A stretch of 64,000 nucleotides of DNA from Bacteroidota bacterium (GCA_026224775.1 JAMFRP010000015.1:1-64000); one strand, 5' to 3'; shown: positions 26,109 to 34,745, numbered from the stretch's first letter. Numbers and translations: made by a program. Notes: generated by a model from the letters alone, not told the origin.

Positions 26109-27071
26109 TTAATTATTTGTTTTTTTAACTGGATAATGATGCTTTTTGGCGAGTGGCTTTTTAGCTACCGGTGCATGTTTAATGCGCTTTACGCTAACCA
26201 GTTCAACATCAAAAACCAGTGTACTGGCAGGTGGTATAGGGCCGCTGCCCTCGTTACCATAAGCCAGTGCCGATGGGATAATGAATATAGCTTTTTCGCC
26301 TTCGTGCAATAATAACAAACCTTCGTCCCAACCTTTTATAACCTGGCTGGTATTAACCGGGAATTTAATAGGCTCGTAAGTACGGCCCGGCTGATCAAGA
26401 TCCGACATTTTCGCGACTGCTGCAATGTTTGAATCAAATACCTGCCCGCTTAGTAATTTGCCTACATAATTTACCGATACGGTGTCGCCGGTAAGCGGCC
26501 TTGGCTTAAGCGATGTTTTGGTGATCACATATTGTAAGCCTGATGGTGTGGTTTTTACCACCAATTTATTATCAGCGATGTATTTGGCTGCTTGCGCGCC
26601 TTCTTCTGATTTTACTTTTTCAATATCAGCATTACGCTCAGCAATAGCATCGCTTAACGACTGGATCTTTTGAACTTTTATGTAAAAGTTGATGCTGCTG
26701 CCTTTCGGGAAAAATGGCGGGCGACTTTCCTCATGTCCATTAAAAACAGAATCTGCCGGCATTTTTACCAATGCGCTGTCATTTGCAGCCAGTAATGGGA
26801 ATATGTCCATCATATCAGTAAGTGCCTGTGTTGGCTGTACCTGTATTTTAATAGGATGCCCAATGGTATAGGTGCTTGAAATTACCGAATCCTTATCAGT
26901 TTTTTGAATAACATCAATGGTGATAACATCATTTTGCTTTATTTTTTCACCCGGATTATGGGTAAAGATAACGTACTGTACGCCTCTTGCCGTACGCTGC
27001 AAATCACTTTGTGCTTTTACCGAAATAGTACTTGCGCAAAGCAGCAAAATACCGAAAATATATTTTTTCAT
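26109..27071 (-). CDS. exported FKBP-type peptidyl-prolyl isomerase
   Basis: A 320-residue protein with a signal peptide (MKKYIFGILLLCASTISVKA), an N-terminal FKBP-like domain that looks degenerate, and a C-terminal FKBP domain with GDTVSVNYVGKLLSGQVFDS and GWDEGLLLLHEGEKAIFIIP and LAYGNEG. FKBPs speed proline isomerisation during folding in the periplasm. The C terminus is Lys-rich. It is a paralog of the next upstream gene (27126-28106). Its ATG directly follows the T run of an intrinsic terminator. Confidence 0.9.
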   Translation of the reverse strand: MKKYIFGILLLCASTISVKAQSDLQRTARGVQYVIFTHNPGEKIKQNDVITIDVIQKTDKDSVISSTYTIGHPIKIQVQPTQALTDMMDIFPLLAANDSALVKMPADSVFNGHEESRPPFFPKGSSINFYIKVQKIQSLSDAIAERNADIEKVKSEEGAQAAKYIADNKLVVKTTPSGLQYVITKTSLKPRPLTGDTVSVNYVGKLLSGQVFDSNIAAVAKMSDLDQPGRTYEPIKFPVNTSQVIKGWDEGLLLLHEGEKAIFIIPSALAYGNEGSGPIPPASTLVFDVELVSVKRIKHAPVAKKPLAKKHHYPVKKTNN

Positions 27072-27075
27072 ATAA

Positions 27076-27107
27076 ATAAAAAAACCTTCCCGTGTTAGCG
27101 GGAAGGT
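27076..27107 (-). terminator. intrinsic terminator between the two FKBP genes
   Basis: ACCTTCCCG (27084-27092) pairs with CGGGAAGGT (27099-27107), followed on the minus strand by seven T residues. The start codon of the downstream FKBP gene comes only about five bases after the T-rich run. Confidence 0.85.
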
Positions 27108-27125
27108 ATGTATGTTTTGAGGTTA

Positions 27126-28106
27126 TTATTTTCTAACCGGTTGGCCTTGTGGCATAGTCGGCATTATTGGAGCTACCGGTTTTGGAGCATTTGGATTTGG
27201 TTTGATGATATCAACCATTTCAATTTCAAATGCTATCGGGGTGTATGGGCCAATGATTGAAATACCACGCTCGCCATAAGCAAGGCTCGATGGTACAATA
27301 AAGATGGCTTTTGAACCTTTGTTTAACAATTGCAAACCTTCGTCCCATCCTGGTATAACTCTTTTTTGACCTACAGGGATATGGATAGGTTTGTACTGAC
27401 GCATTGGATCTGCAGGCATTTTACCTTTAACAGCTTCGTCTTTAACTGAGGTATCAAATACTTTTCCGTTAAGTAATTTACCAGTATAATTTACAACTGC
27501 TGTATCACCAACAACAGCGTTAGGGCCTGTACCTTGCTGCGTAATTACATAGTATAAGCTATCTGGTGTTTGTTTAACAGCCAGTTTGTTATCAGCAATG
27601 TAATTTTTGATCAATCCAGGTTCGCGGTTTTTGAAAACAAGTGATTGGCTTTTGATGTAATCAGTAATCTCAGTTTGGAAAACCTGGTCGCTAAGTGTGC
27701 CTTTAGCAATAACTTTATTTACTTTAATAGTGTAAACTAAGTATTTGCCTTTAAAGCCCGGTGGCTTAGGCTGTCCTTTTTTGAACATTGAATCGGCAGC
27801 GATTTTGATAGTCGCGCTATCACCTTCAGATAATTTTTCTAATCCTGTAAAAATATCACCTTTAAACTGTGGTTTTGGAACCAAAGTTTCTACCGGATGA
27901 CCTTGTTCATAAGTGCTGAATAAAACTGAATCGTCATCTCTTCTAGCGATAAGGTTAACGCTAACAAAGTCACCAGTTTGAATTTTCGGTCCGCCTTTAT
28001 CTACATAAATATTATAAAGCAATCCTCCGTCATCTTTTTTAAATCCGCCATTGCAGCTTGCTAATCCCACTGACGCAAGGGCTAAAAACATTAGGGTTTT
28101 TTTCAT
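27126..28106 (-). CDS. FKBP-type peptidyl-prolyl isomerase lipoprotein
   Basis: A 326-residue lipoprotein: signal peptide with lipobox (LASVGLASCNG, Cys near residue 18). The layout matches its neighbour: a degenerate first FKBP-like domain and a full C-terminal one with GDTAVVNYTGKLLNGKVFDT, GWDEGLQLLNKGSKAIFIVP and LAYGERG. The tail is Pro-rich. It should be membrane-anchored and act on exported proteins. It starts 5 bases after nrnA ends, so the two are an operon. Confidence 0.9.
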   Translation of the reverse strand: MKKTLMFLALASVGLASCNGGFKKDDGGLLYNIYVDKGGPKIQTGDFVSVNLIARRDDDSVLFSTYEQGHPVETLVPKPQFKGDIFTGLEKLSEGDSATIKIAADSMFKKGQPKPPGFKGKYLVYTIKVNKVIAKGTLSDQVFQTEITDYIKSQSLVFKNREPGLIKNYIADNKLAVKQTPDSLYYVITQQGTGPNAVVGDTAVVNYTGKLLNGKVFDTSVKDEAVKGKMPADPMRQYKPIHIPVGQKRVIPGWDEGLQLLNKGSKAIFIVPSSLAYGERGISIIGPYTPIAFEIEMVDIIKPNPNAPKPVAPIMPTMPQGQPVRK

Positions 28107-28111
28107 TTTAA

Positions 28112-29125
28112 TTATTGAATTAATAAATTTTTATATTTAGGTAAAATTAATTTAAACTGTTCTACAGTCTCTTGCAGACTGTCTGATGATGTTCCTCCGG
28201 CCGCGTTACGATGTCCGCCGCCGCTAAAATACTTTTTACAAATTTCATTTGCCGGAAAATCGCCTTTCGAGCGCAAAGATAGTTTTACTTTATCTTTCCT
28301 TTCAACCATAAATGCAGCTAAACGCACATTACTTATTGATAATGCATAGTTAACAATTCCTTCCGTATCTCCGGTAATAACATCGTATTCTTTCAATTCG
28401 TCTGCGGTAACTGTTATCAGCGCTGTGTTGAATTCATTAAAAACCTGCAATTTATTGGCTAAACAATGGCCCAAAAATCTAAGCCTTATTTCGGTAGAGT
28501 CGTTATAAACCAGCTCATGGATGCGCGCGTTAGGTGCGCCTGCATCAATCAGGTCGGCAACTATACGGTGTACCGTAGATGTTGTATTCGGCAAACGGAA
28601 TGATGCTGAATCCGTCATGATGCCAGTATACAGGCAGCTTGCTACATCAGCGTTAACCAATTCTTTATGGCCAAGTATTTCAACAATAAAAGTATATACT
28701 AACTGCGCGGTAGCGCAGGCATTTATATCCCAATGGCGATAATCATCAAAATCCTGTGGTTCCAGGTGATGATCTATCATAATTTTCAGCCCGTTGCTTT
28801 CACCCACCTTTTCGCCCATTTCGTTAATACGCCCGAGCGCGTTAAAATCAAGGCAAAATATCATATCCGCATCAGCTATAAGCTGATCGGCTTTGGCTAC
28901 GTTATCAGTATATATAATAACATCACCATTTCCCGGCATCCAGTTTAAAAACTGGGGATAATCTGTTGGGGTAATAACTTGTGCATGATGCCCTTGCTGT
29001 ATCAAATAATTATACAAGCCTAATGACGAACCCATAGCATCACCATCAGGTTTATGATGGGTAGTAATAACTATTTTTTGGGGCTGAGCTAAAAAATCAA
29101 TAAGCGAAGCGGTATCTAACATCAA
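28112..29125 (-). CDS. nrnA: DHH-family oligoribonuclease / pAp phosphatase
   Basis: A 337-residue DHH/DHHA1 phosphoesterase. Metal-binding motifs are seen in THHKPDGDAMGSS (residues about 21-33), FCLDFNALGRI and MIDHHLEPQDF; the DHHA1 domain ends in GGGHRNAAGG. NrnA degrades nano-RNA and dephosphorylates 3'-phosphoadenosine 5'-phosphate. The second codon is also ATG, so the start may be 29122. A TAGCTTTG element lies upstream (29150-29143). Confidence 0.93.
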   Translation of the reverse strand: MMLDTASLIDFLAQPQKIVITTHHKPDGDAMGSSLGLYNYLIQQGHHAQVITPTDYPQFLNWMPGNGDVIIYTDNVAKADQLIADADMIFCLDFNALGRINEMGEKVGESNGLKIMIDHHLEPQDFDDYRHWDINACATAQLVYTFIVEILGHKELVNADVASCLYTGIMTDSASFRLPNTTSTVHRIVADLIDAGAPNARIHELVYNDSTEIRLRFLGHCLANKLQVFNEFNTALITVTADELKEYDVITGDTEGIVNYALSISNVRLAAFMVERKDKVKLSLRSKGDFPANEICKKYFSGGGHRNAAGGTSSDSLQETVEQFKLILPKYKNLLIQ

Positions 29126-29142
29126 ATTTTAAAAAAGAGTTG

Positions 29143-29150
29143 CAAAGCTA
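29143..29150 (-). promoter_or_regulatory. -7 promoter element for nrnA
   Basis: TAGCTTTG on the minus strand, 17 bases upstream of the start. No TTG at the right spacing. Confidence 0.4.
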
Positions 29151-29448
29151 AATAAAATTCCAACTGATTGACAGATAAGTAAAACATTTTTTTGTTTAGG
29201 TTTTTATAAACGTTAAAACTATGTCATATAGTATATAAACAGGAAAATCTCTTTTTAGAATTTTAAGCACTTTACAGATGGCTTTAATCTCCAAAAATAT
29301 AAAATGCAGGCCCTGTGCGATACCTTTCCCTGGAATCAGAGAAAGGAGGAGGATAGGTTAAAAACAAAGCTATTCTATGAGCATACAAACCAACACTTTA
29401 TACTTAAATTAAAAACGCTACTTTTGCACCAATTTTTAAAAAACAGAT
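29151..29448. other. divergent intergenic region nrnA / ndk
   Basis: About 300 bases between two divergent genes. Apart from the -7 elements near each end I see only a weak hairpin around 29324-29346 (CCTTTC/GAAAGG arms). No open frame of note. Confidence 0.5.
29419..29426 (+). promoter_or_regulatory. -7 promoter element for ndk
   Basis: TACTTTTG 22 bases upstream of the ATG at 29449. The -33 element is not clear. Confidence 0.5.
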
Positions 29449-29868
29449 ATGGCAAGTAACAGAACATTCACAATGGTTAAGCCTGATGCGGTTGCAGCAG
29501 GGCACACAGGTGCAATTATTGACCAGATTATAAAAAGCGGCTTTAAATTAGTTGCTATGAAATACCTTTTTTTAAGTCCTGAAAAAGCAGGTCAGTTTTA
29601 TGCTGTACACAGCGAACGCCCTTTTTACAAGGATCTAGTTGCTTTTATGTCATCAGGCCCGATTGTAGCTGCAATACTTGAAAAAGATAACGCTATTGAA
29701 GATTACCGTAAACTAATCGGCGCTACAGACCCAACTAAGGCTGAGGCAGGAACTATCCGTAACCTGTTTGCAAAATCAATTGATGCAAACGCCGTACATG
29801 GTTCTGATTCTGACGAGAATGCGCAAATTGAAGGAAGCTTTTTCTTCTCGGCTTTCGAACAATTTTAA
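29449..29868 (+). CDS. ndk: nucleoside-diphosphate kinase
   Basis: A 139-residue enzyme that moves phosphate from NTPs to NDPs. The N terminus [12 protein letters not shown] and the active-site region [11 protein letters not shown], with the phosphorylated His at about residue 118, are diagnostic. Length is standard. It stands alone, with a strong hairpin downstream. Confidence 0.97.
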   Translation: MASNRTFTMVKPDAVAAGHTGAIIDQIIKSGFKLVAMKYLFLSPEKAGQFYAVHSERPFYKDLVAFMSSGPIVAAILEKDNAIEDYRKLIGATDPTKAEAGTIRNLFAKSIDANAVHGSDSDENAQIEGSFFFSAFEQF

Positions 29869-29885
29869 CCCTCGGTTAAGGTTTT

Positions 29886-29947
29886 AAAACTGATAAAACA
29901 AAATGCGGAAATATAAATCCGATATTTTGTTTTATCAGTTTTATATG
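29886..29947 (+). terminator. terminator downstream of ndk
   Basis: A long stem is formed by AAAACTGATAAAACAAAAT (29886-29904) and its complement up to 29942, with an inner GCGG/CCGA part. Because both arms are A/T-rich, the right arm itself supplies T runs. Confidence 0.7.
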
Positions 29948-29994
29948 TCTAGGTTTACTTATCTAAATCTAAATGGTTTTTAAATCAATAAGTT

Positions 29995-30195
29995 ATGAAA
30001 AGCATATTCAAATTAATGATATACTCAGCAATAGTAGTATCATTATGCGTTTCAGTTACTTTGCTGTTTAAAATCCATCCCGAAGTTCAACTTTCTTTCC
30101 TACTTCCCGGCATATTCATTTTTGTTTACTCAAAAATCAGGGACGAAGTTTATGTAAGCCTGCCCACACGTTTACGTATGGCTAGAGGAAGATAA
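29995..30195 (+). CDS. small membrane protein, unknown
   Basis: A 66-residue product with two hydrophobic stretches (about residues 5-25 and 33-48) and a basic C terminus (RLRMARGR), which suggests two membrane helices. I do not recognise it. The 3' end overlaps the end of the opposing DciA-like gene by 14 bases. Composition and a plausible ATG support it, but no homology can be shown here. Confidence 0.5.
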   Translation: MKSIFKLMIYSAIVVSLCVSVTLLFKIHPEVQLSFLLPGIFIFVYSKIRDEVYVSLPTRLRMARGR

Positions 30196-30472
30196 TCTCT
30201 TCAACTAATATCTCTTTCGCTTTATCGTTTATCTTGGTGATTATCTGGTTGCGCATTAGCATCAGCTCATTTTTTATTACTGATGATTCTATACGCAGGT
30301 AAAGCTTTTTATCGTGTATAAAAAGCTCCTTAGTACGGTTAGCTACCGATTTACCAACCAGTTCGGGCCAATGGGCCACAATGCCGGTTTCCTCAAAACG
30401 TTTTTTGATCTTATAAACGTTAAGCATTTGCTCAATAGCTTCTTTTAATGATTTATCGTTGGCTTTACGCAT
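30182..30472 (-). CDS. DciA-like protein (DUF721)
   Basis: A 96-residue protein of the DUF721 group. The segment VAHWPELVGKSVANRTKELF and the downstream LYLRIESSVIKNELMLM are typical. Proteins with this domain include DciA, the ancestral replicative-helicase operator, and in this phylum such genes usually sit beside recF, as here. ATG 30472 overlaps the 3' end of recF by 8 bases, indicating coupling. The longer frame to 30523 lies within recF. Confidence 0.82.
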   Translation of the reverse strand: MRKANDKSLKEAIEQMLNVYKIKKRFEETGIVAHWPELVGKSVANRTKELFIHDKKLYLRIESSVIKNELMLMRNQIITKINDKAKEILVEEIIFL

Positions 30473-31565
30473 CAATTTCCCCTCCGGTAACTTTAAATAA
30501 TTTAATTGCCACGCCCATATCATTAAATATGGCCTGCACCCGGCTTAAACTGGTGTCGGTAATAAAAACTTGCCCAAAATCATTATCGCTAACCATCTGC
30601 ATTAGTTTGGTTACGCGCTTATCATCCAGCTTATCAAAAATATCATCCAGCAATAATAAAGGCTTAAATCCTTTTTGTTGTGTTAAAAAGGTATACTGCG
30701 CCAGCTTAAGCGCTATCAAAAACGATTTCTGCTGCCCCTGTGACCCAAACTTTTTCATCGGTAAGCCATGTATCGTAAATTGCAGGTCGTCTTTATGTAT
30801 GCCGGCGGTAGTGCGTTCAAGTATCCTATCGCGCTCGATGCTCTTTTTCAATAAAGCCACGAAATCATCCTGCAATAACTGCGACTCATAAATCAGGTCT
30901 ACTTTCTCCGCATCACCTGTTAAAAACTGGTAATGCTGATTGAATATTTCGGTGAAGCCCTGCATAAAAAGCTTGCGCTTGTTAAATATGCTGTTACCTG
31001 CCTCAATCAACTGCTCATCCATCACCTCTAACAAATGCGGATCATATCTGCCCGTATCTGCTATCAGCTTTAAAAAAGCGTTGCGGTTACTTAATACCTT
31101 ATTATATACTATAACTTCATCCAGGTAATGGTTATCAGTTTGCGATAGCACATTATCAACAAACTTACGCCGCTCCTCGCTCCCGTCAGTAATTATACTG
31201 GTGTCATAGGGTGAGATCATCACCAAAGGAAACAACCCGATATGATCGGCCAAGCGGGTATAATCCTTTTTATTATGCTTGAATTGTTTTTTCTGGTTCC
31301 GCTTTACCGCGCAGGCAATTTTTTCAGGTTTATTGTTTTTGCTGAAATTACCGTTGATGATAAAGAAATCCGTTCCCTGTTTGATCTGCTGTGTATCTAT
31401 CGGGTTGAAATAGCTTTTACATAACGATAGGTAATGTATCGCATCCAGCAAATTGGTTTTACCTGCGCCGTTATCCCCGGTAAACGCATTTACCCCTTCG
31501 CTGAAGGTTAGTTCGGCTTCAGAATAATTTTTAAAGTTGATTACGGATAGTTGCTGCAGATACAT
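30465..31565 (-). CDS. recF: DNA replication and repair protein RecF
   Basis: A 366-residue SMC-like ATPase that loads RecA at single-strand gaps. The Walker A motif GDNGAGKTNLLDAI is near residue 30, the signature region is at KKFGSQGQQKSFLIALKLA and Walker B is LLLLDDIFDKLD. Length is standard. It is followed by the DUF721 gene with an 8-base overlap. Confidence 0.95.
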   Translation of the reverse strand: MYLQQLSVINFKNYSEAELTFSEGVNAFTGDNGAGKTNLLDAIHYLSLCKSYFNPIDTQQIKQGTDFFIINGNFSKNNKPEKIACAVKRNQKKQFKHNKKDYTRLADHIGLFPLVMISPYDTSIITDGSEERRKFVDNVLSQTDNHYLDEVIVYNKVLSNRNAFLKLIADTGRYDPHLLEVMDEQLIEAGNSIFNKRKLFMQGFTEIFNQHYQFLTGDAEKVDLIYESQLLQDDFVALLKKSIERDRILERTTAGIHKDDLQFTIHGLPMKKFGSQGQQKSFLIALKLAQYTFLTQQKGFKPLLLLDDIFDKLDDKRVTKLMQMVSDNDFGQVFITDTSLSRVQAIFNDMGVAIKLFKVTGGEIDA

Positions 31566-31578
31566 ATTTGAGGTGCCA

Positions 31579-31586
31579 CAAAGTTA
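31579..31586 (-). promoter_or_regulatory. -7 promoter element for recF
   Basis: TAACTTTG on the minus strand, 13 bases upstream of the recF start. No clear -33 element. Confidence 0.45.
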
Positions 31587-31702
31587 GTGATTTGAGGTTA
31601 GAGATGGGAGATTAGTTATTATTAGTAGGGCTCAGTTTGAAATAACCTTTTTAGAGCAAAGCCCAATAGTGATTTAACGCATTTATTCATATTTTAGCAG
31701 CC

Positions 31703-32707
31703 ATGCCTATTTTCCCTACACAATATTCTACTTTATCTTCGGTAGAATTGAAGAACTATTTACAAAATAAATATGGCTTTGCAATTTTAGTATGCAAATA
31801 CTTATTGAGAGGTGTAAACGATCATTATTTAGTAGAAACTACAGATAAAAAATTCGTCTTTAGAATATATCGTAAAAGTCATAGGTCTCTTGAAGAAATA
31901 CGCTCTGAGATAACTTTTCTGCAAGCTCTTAAATCACAGGGAATTGGTGTTTCATACCCTATACCTACAATAAATCAAGATCAAATTTTAGGATTCAATG
32001 CAGCAGAAGGAACCAGGTACGGGGTTTTGTTCAGCTATGCAGAAGGTTTATCTGTAAATCGACTAAGCGATATCCAGTTATCTAACTTTGGCAAGGAATT
32101 AGCTCGAATTCACAATGTTTCCTGTAGTATTAAACTTCCTTACGAACGTAAATCATATGATTTAAATACGACTATGCGTCAGCCCTTGCAATCTTTCAAG
32201 CCAATTTTTGAAAATATTCCTGATCAAGAGCTTTGGATTAAAGATACTATAGATAAGGTTATCCATAAACTTGAAAGTTTTGAGCTTTCAGAATTTAGTT
32301 ATGGTTATTGCCACTATGATCTTTTACCAAAAAATTTCCATTTTGATAATAAAGACAATATTACTTTTTTCGATTTTGACTTTTTGGGTAAAGGTTATTT
32401 GGTTAATGATATTATGACATTTTGGATCCATCTTTCCCTCAACGCAACATTTAACAAGATGAGCCAGGAAGAAGCTGATCATTCATTTAATATTCTGATT
32501 AAAAGTTATAGAGAAGTAAGGCAACTATCAGAAGATGAAATAGCTGCCATCCCTTACCTAAGCTTCGCGTTTTGGATATTTTATATGGGCTATCATATTG
32601 AGCACTTCGACGACTTTTCAAATACCTTTTTCAATCAAAAATTTGTGATTGAGCGCGTTGAGTTAATCAAAACCCTTACCAATAAGTATTGCCACTTTAA
32701 TACATAA
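31703..32707 (+). CDS. APH-family phosphotransferase
   Basis: A 334-residue protein kinase-like fold enzyme of the aminoglycoside phosphotransferase/homoserine kinase group. The N-lobe shows RGVNDHYLVETTDKKFVFRI with the ATP-binding Lys; the catalytic loop is YCHYDLLPKNFHFD (Asp near residue 210) and the metal motif is ITFFDFDFLGKGY. Substrate unknown; a resistance role is not implied by sequence. The gene is more AT-rich than its neighbours, which may hint at a different history. Confidence 0.85.
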   Translation: MPIFPTQYSTLSSVELKNYLQNKYGFAILVCKYLLRGVNDHYLVETTDKKFVFRIYRKSHRSLEEIRSEITFLQALKSQGIGVSYPIPTINQDQILGFNAAEGTRYGVLFSYAEGLSVNRLSDIQLSNFGKELARIHNVSCSIKLPYERKSYDLNTTMRQPLQSFKPIFENIPDQELWIKDTIDKVIHKLESFELSEFSYGYCHYDLLPKNFHFDNKDNITFFDFDFLGKGYLVNDIMTFWIHLSLNATFNKMSQEEADHSFNILIKSYREVRQLSEDEIAAIPYLSFAFWIFYMGYHIEHFDDFSNTFFNQKFVIERVELIKTLTNKYCHFNT

Positions 32708-32873
32708 TAATTTGGAAGCTATTTTCGTCAGATTTATATACAGATTGTATCAAGTACTGTTAAAGAGTATGTGAAAAACTAAACTTATTACACTTGATAA
32801 CTGCCTTTTTTATAAATATTTAATCACTAAATCACACACTCGCTCATTCACTAAATATTTAATACAAAAGCTA

Positions 32874-32903
32874 TTGCGAGAAATTTATAAAACCGTAAGT
32901 TTG
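32874..32903 (+). promoter_or_regulatory. promoter of the TPR protein gene
   Basis: TTG (32874-32876), 19 bases, TAAGTTTG (32896-32903): a full Bacteroidota promoter 22 bases upstream of the ATG at 32926. Confidence 0.7.
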
Positions 32904-32925
32904 CAAACTTAATTTTAGAACAGAA

Positions 32926-33606
32926 ATGGCCATAAAGCAGGATAACACAAAGGTTGTTGCAAATACTAACAACGATCTGGGACAGACAGGTAAATTTGTA
33001 CGCGAAAATCAAAAAAGCTTATTATTTATAGTTGCAGCGATAGTTGTAATGGCTGTAGGTTATTTTTTATACCTTAAAATGTACCTTGCCCCTCGCGAAG
33101 TTGAGGCTGCTAACCAAATGCACGTAGCACAGGATTTCTGGGAAAGAAAAGATTGGGATAAAGCCATCAACGGCGATGCAGGCTACCCTGGTTTCGCAAA
33201 AATACTAAGCGATTACAGCAACACAAAAGCTGCTAACCTGGCTTATTTCTACTTAGGTACCGCCTATTTAAACAAAGGCGATTACAATAAAGCTATTGAT
33301 AACTTAACCAACTATCATGGTGATGATACCATGGTTGCTGCTGAAGCTTTAGGCTGCACAGGCGATGCCTATGTTGAATTGAAAAATTACGACAAAGCTG
33401 AAACCTATTTCAAAAAAGCGGCTGACATGGCGAAAAACAAGTTTTTATCGCCGATGTACCTTAAAAAATTAGGCTTGGTTTACGAAGCTGAAAACGACAA
33501 TAAATCAGCTGAAGAAACTTATAAAAAGATCAAATCTGATTACTTTGGCAGCGCCGAAGCACAAAATATTGACGAATACATAGCCCGCGCGCAAGCAAAA
33601 TTGTAG
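32926..33606 (+). CDS. membrane-anchored TPR protein
   Basis: A 226-residue protein with one N-terminal membrane helix (about residues 34-52, SLLFIVAAIVVMAVGYFLYL) and then three or four tetratricopeptide repeats (for example NLAYFYLGTAYLNKGDYNKA). The layout resembles YfgM-like proteins, with the TPR part on the far side of the membrane. In related genomes a gene like this often precedes ribH, as here. Role unknown; probably a scaffold. Confidence 0.85.
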   Translation: MAIKQDNTKVVANTNNDLGQTGKFVRENQKSLLFIVAAIVVMAVGYFLYLKMYLAPREVEAANQMHVAQDFWERKDWDKAINGDAGYPGFAKILSDYSNTKAANLAYFYLGTAYLNKGDYNKAIDNLTNYHGDDTMVAAEALGCTGDAYVELKNYDKAETYFKKAADMAKNKFLSPMYLKKLGLVYEAENDNKSAEETYKKIKSDYFGSAEAQNIDEYIARAQAKL

Positions 33607-33613
33607 TGGCTGG

Positions 33614-33682
33614 TGATTAGTGATCAGAGATTAGTTTATCTGATGCTACTAATCACTAATCAACTGATCTCTAATCACTAAC
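33614..33682. repeat. inverted repeats upstream of ribH
   Basis: TGATTAGTGAT (33614-33624) pairs perfectly with ATCACTAATCA (33652-33662), and further GATCTCTAATCACTAA (33667-33682) can compete for pairing with the left side. The block fills the gap between the TPR gene and ribH, ending just before the ribH ATG. Confidence 0.7.
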
Positions 33683-33686
33683 CCCC

Positions 33687-34181
33687 ATGTCTAGTCAACA
33701 TAAAAATTTAAGCGATTTCTCTAACAGCGAAGTACCTTCGGGTGCTTCATACCGTTTTGGCATTGTAGTAGCCGAATGGAACGCCGAGATAACTAATGCC
33801 TTATACCAGGGCGCTTATGAAAGCCTGCTTAAATATAGCACCCCTGCCGAAAATATTTTCACTTACCCTGTTCCGGGTAGCTTTGAATTAACATCCGGCG
33901 CCGATCTGTTATTACAAAAAGGAAATTTAGATGCTGTTATTTGTTTAGGCTGTGTGATACAGGGCGAAACAAGGCATTTTGATTTTATTTGTAACGCGGT
34001 AGCAAATGGAGTGAGTAATGTTGCTATAAAATACTCAAAACCTGTTATATTTGGAGTATTAACCACTGATAACCACCAGCAGGCATTTGACCGTGCCGGA
34101 GGCAAACATGGCAACAAAGGCGACGAGGCAGCAGTAACAGCTATAAAAATGGCTCATTTAGCTGAAACCTTGAAAGCTTAA
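33687..34181 (+). CDS. ribH: 6,7-dimethyl-8-ribityllumazine synthase
   Basis: A 164-residue enzyme for the penultimate step of riboflavin synthesis. Recognisable are FGIVVAEWNAEIT, YPVPGSFELTSGADLLL and VICLGCVIQGETRHFDFICN, with the catalytic His in the last segment, then NKGDEAAVTAIKMA. Length is normal; the enzyme forms pentamers or 60-mers. No other riboflavin genes are nearby. I see no FMN riboswitch. Confidence 0.96.
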   Translation: MSSQHKNLSDFSNSEVPSGASYRFGIVVAEWNAEITNALYQGAYESLLKYSTPAENIFTYPVPGSFELTSGADLLLQKGNLDAVICLGCVIQGETRHFDFICNAVANGVSNVAIKYSKPVIFGVLTTDNHQQAFDRAGGKHGNKGDEAAVTAIKMAHLAETLKA

Positions 34182-34208
34182 TTTACGTTAAAAGTAAAAA
34201 GTTATAAA

Positions 34209-34319
34209 ATGAAAAAATTACTTTATATAGCTATTATAGCTTTAACATTAGGTAGCCTTGCTTCTTGCTCAAGCAAACTTTGTCCTGCTTACAACACTTA
34301 CCCTCGCAGCGGACGCTAA
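34209..34319 (+). CDS. 36-residue putative lipoprotein
   Basis: The short frame encodes a signal peptide with a lipobox (LGSLASCSS, Cys at residue 20) and a mature tail of only 17 residues containing a second Cys (CSSKLCPAYNTYPRSGR). Very small lipoproteins with a C-P-[AS]-Y-type tail are common in Bacteroidota. It follows ribH by 27 bases. Function unknown. Confidence 0.65.
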   Translation: MKKLLYIAIIALTLGSLASCSSKLCPAYNTYPRSGR

Positions 34320-34403
34320 TCATAGCGTGTCATTTTATTATCAAAAAGCTTAAAACTAAATGCAGCATTACACTGTAATTACGTTAAGCAAGCTTAAATA
34401 CAA

Positions 34404-34411
34404 TATTTTTG
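34404..34411 (+). promoter_or_regulatory. -7 promoter element for ytxJ
   Basis: TATTTTTG ends four bases before the ATG at 34416, implying a nearly leaderless message. Confidence 0.45.
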
Positions 34412-34415
34412 TAAC

Positions 34416-34745
34416 ATGAATTGGACATCGTTAGACTCGGCGAATCAGATAGATACGATCAAACAGCAGGCTGGTTATAGCTTAATTTTTAAGCACAGCA
34501 CACGCTGCTCTATCAGCATGATGGCAAAAAGGCGTTTTGAAATGGATATGGATAAATTGCCTGCCGATATGCCTTTATATTTTTTAGATCTTATAAAACA
34601 CCGCGATCTATCCAGCAAAATTGCTGAAGATTTTCAGGTTCATCATGAATCACCACAAATGCTGTTAATTAAAGACGGCGACTGCATACTCGACCAATCT
34701 CACGGACAAATTTCCGTAGAAGAGGCGATGGAAGTACTAGCATAG
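34416..34745 (+). CDS. ytxJ: bacillithiol-system redox protein YtxJ
   Basis: A 109-residue thioredoxin-fold monothiol bacilliredoxin. The active Cys is in FKHSTRCSISMMAK (about residue 32), followed by LYFLDLIKHRDLSSKIAEDF and the cis-Pro region VHHESPQMLLIKDG. YtxJ removes bacillithiol from oxidised protein thiols. Together with the YfiT-like gene at 53966 it suggests this organism makes bacillithiol. Confidence 0.9.
   Translation: MNWTSLDSANQIDTIKQQAGYSLIFKHSTRCSISMMAKRRFEMDMDKLPADMPLYFLDLIKHRDLSSKIAEDFQVHHESPQMLLIKDGDCILDQSHGQISVEEAMEVLA

Noticed and set aside
31703..32707. Aminoglycoside resistance gene
   Set aside because: The fold is right, but this superfamily is broad and no resistance-specific motif or mobile context is seen.
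33614..33686. FMN riboswitch before ribH
   Set aside because: None of the conserved FMN aptamer segments is present and the gap is only 80 bases.
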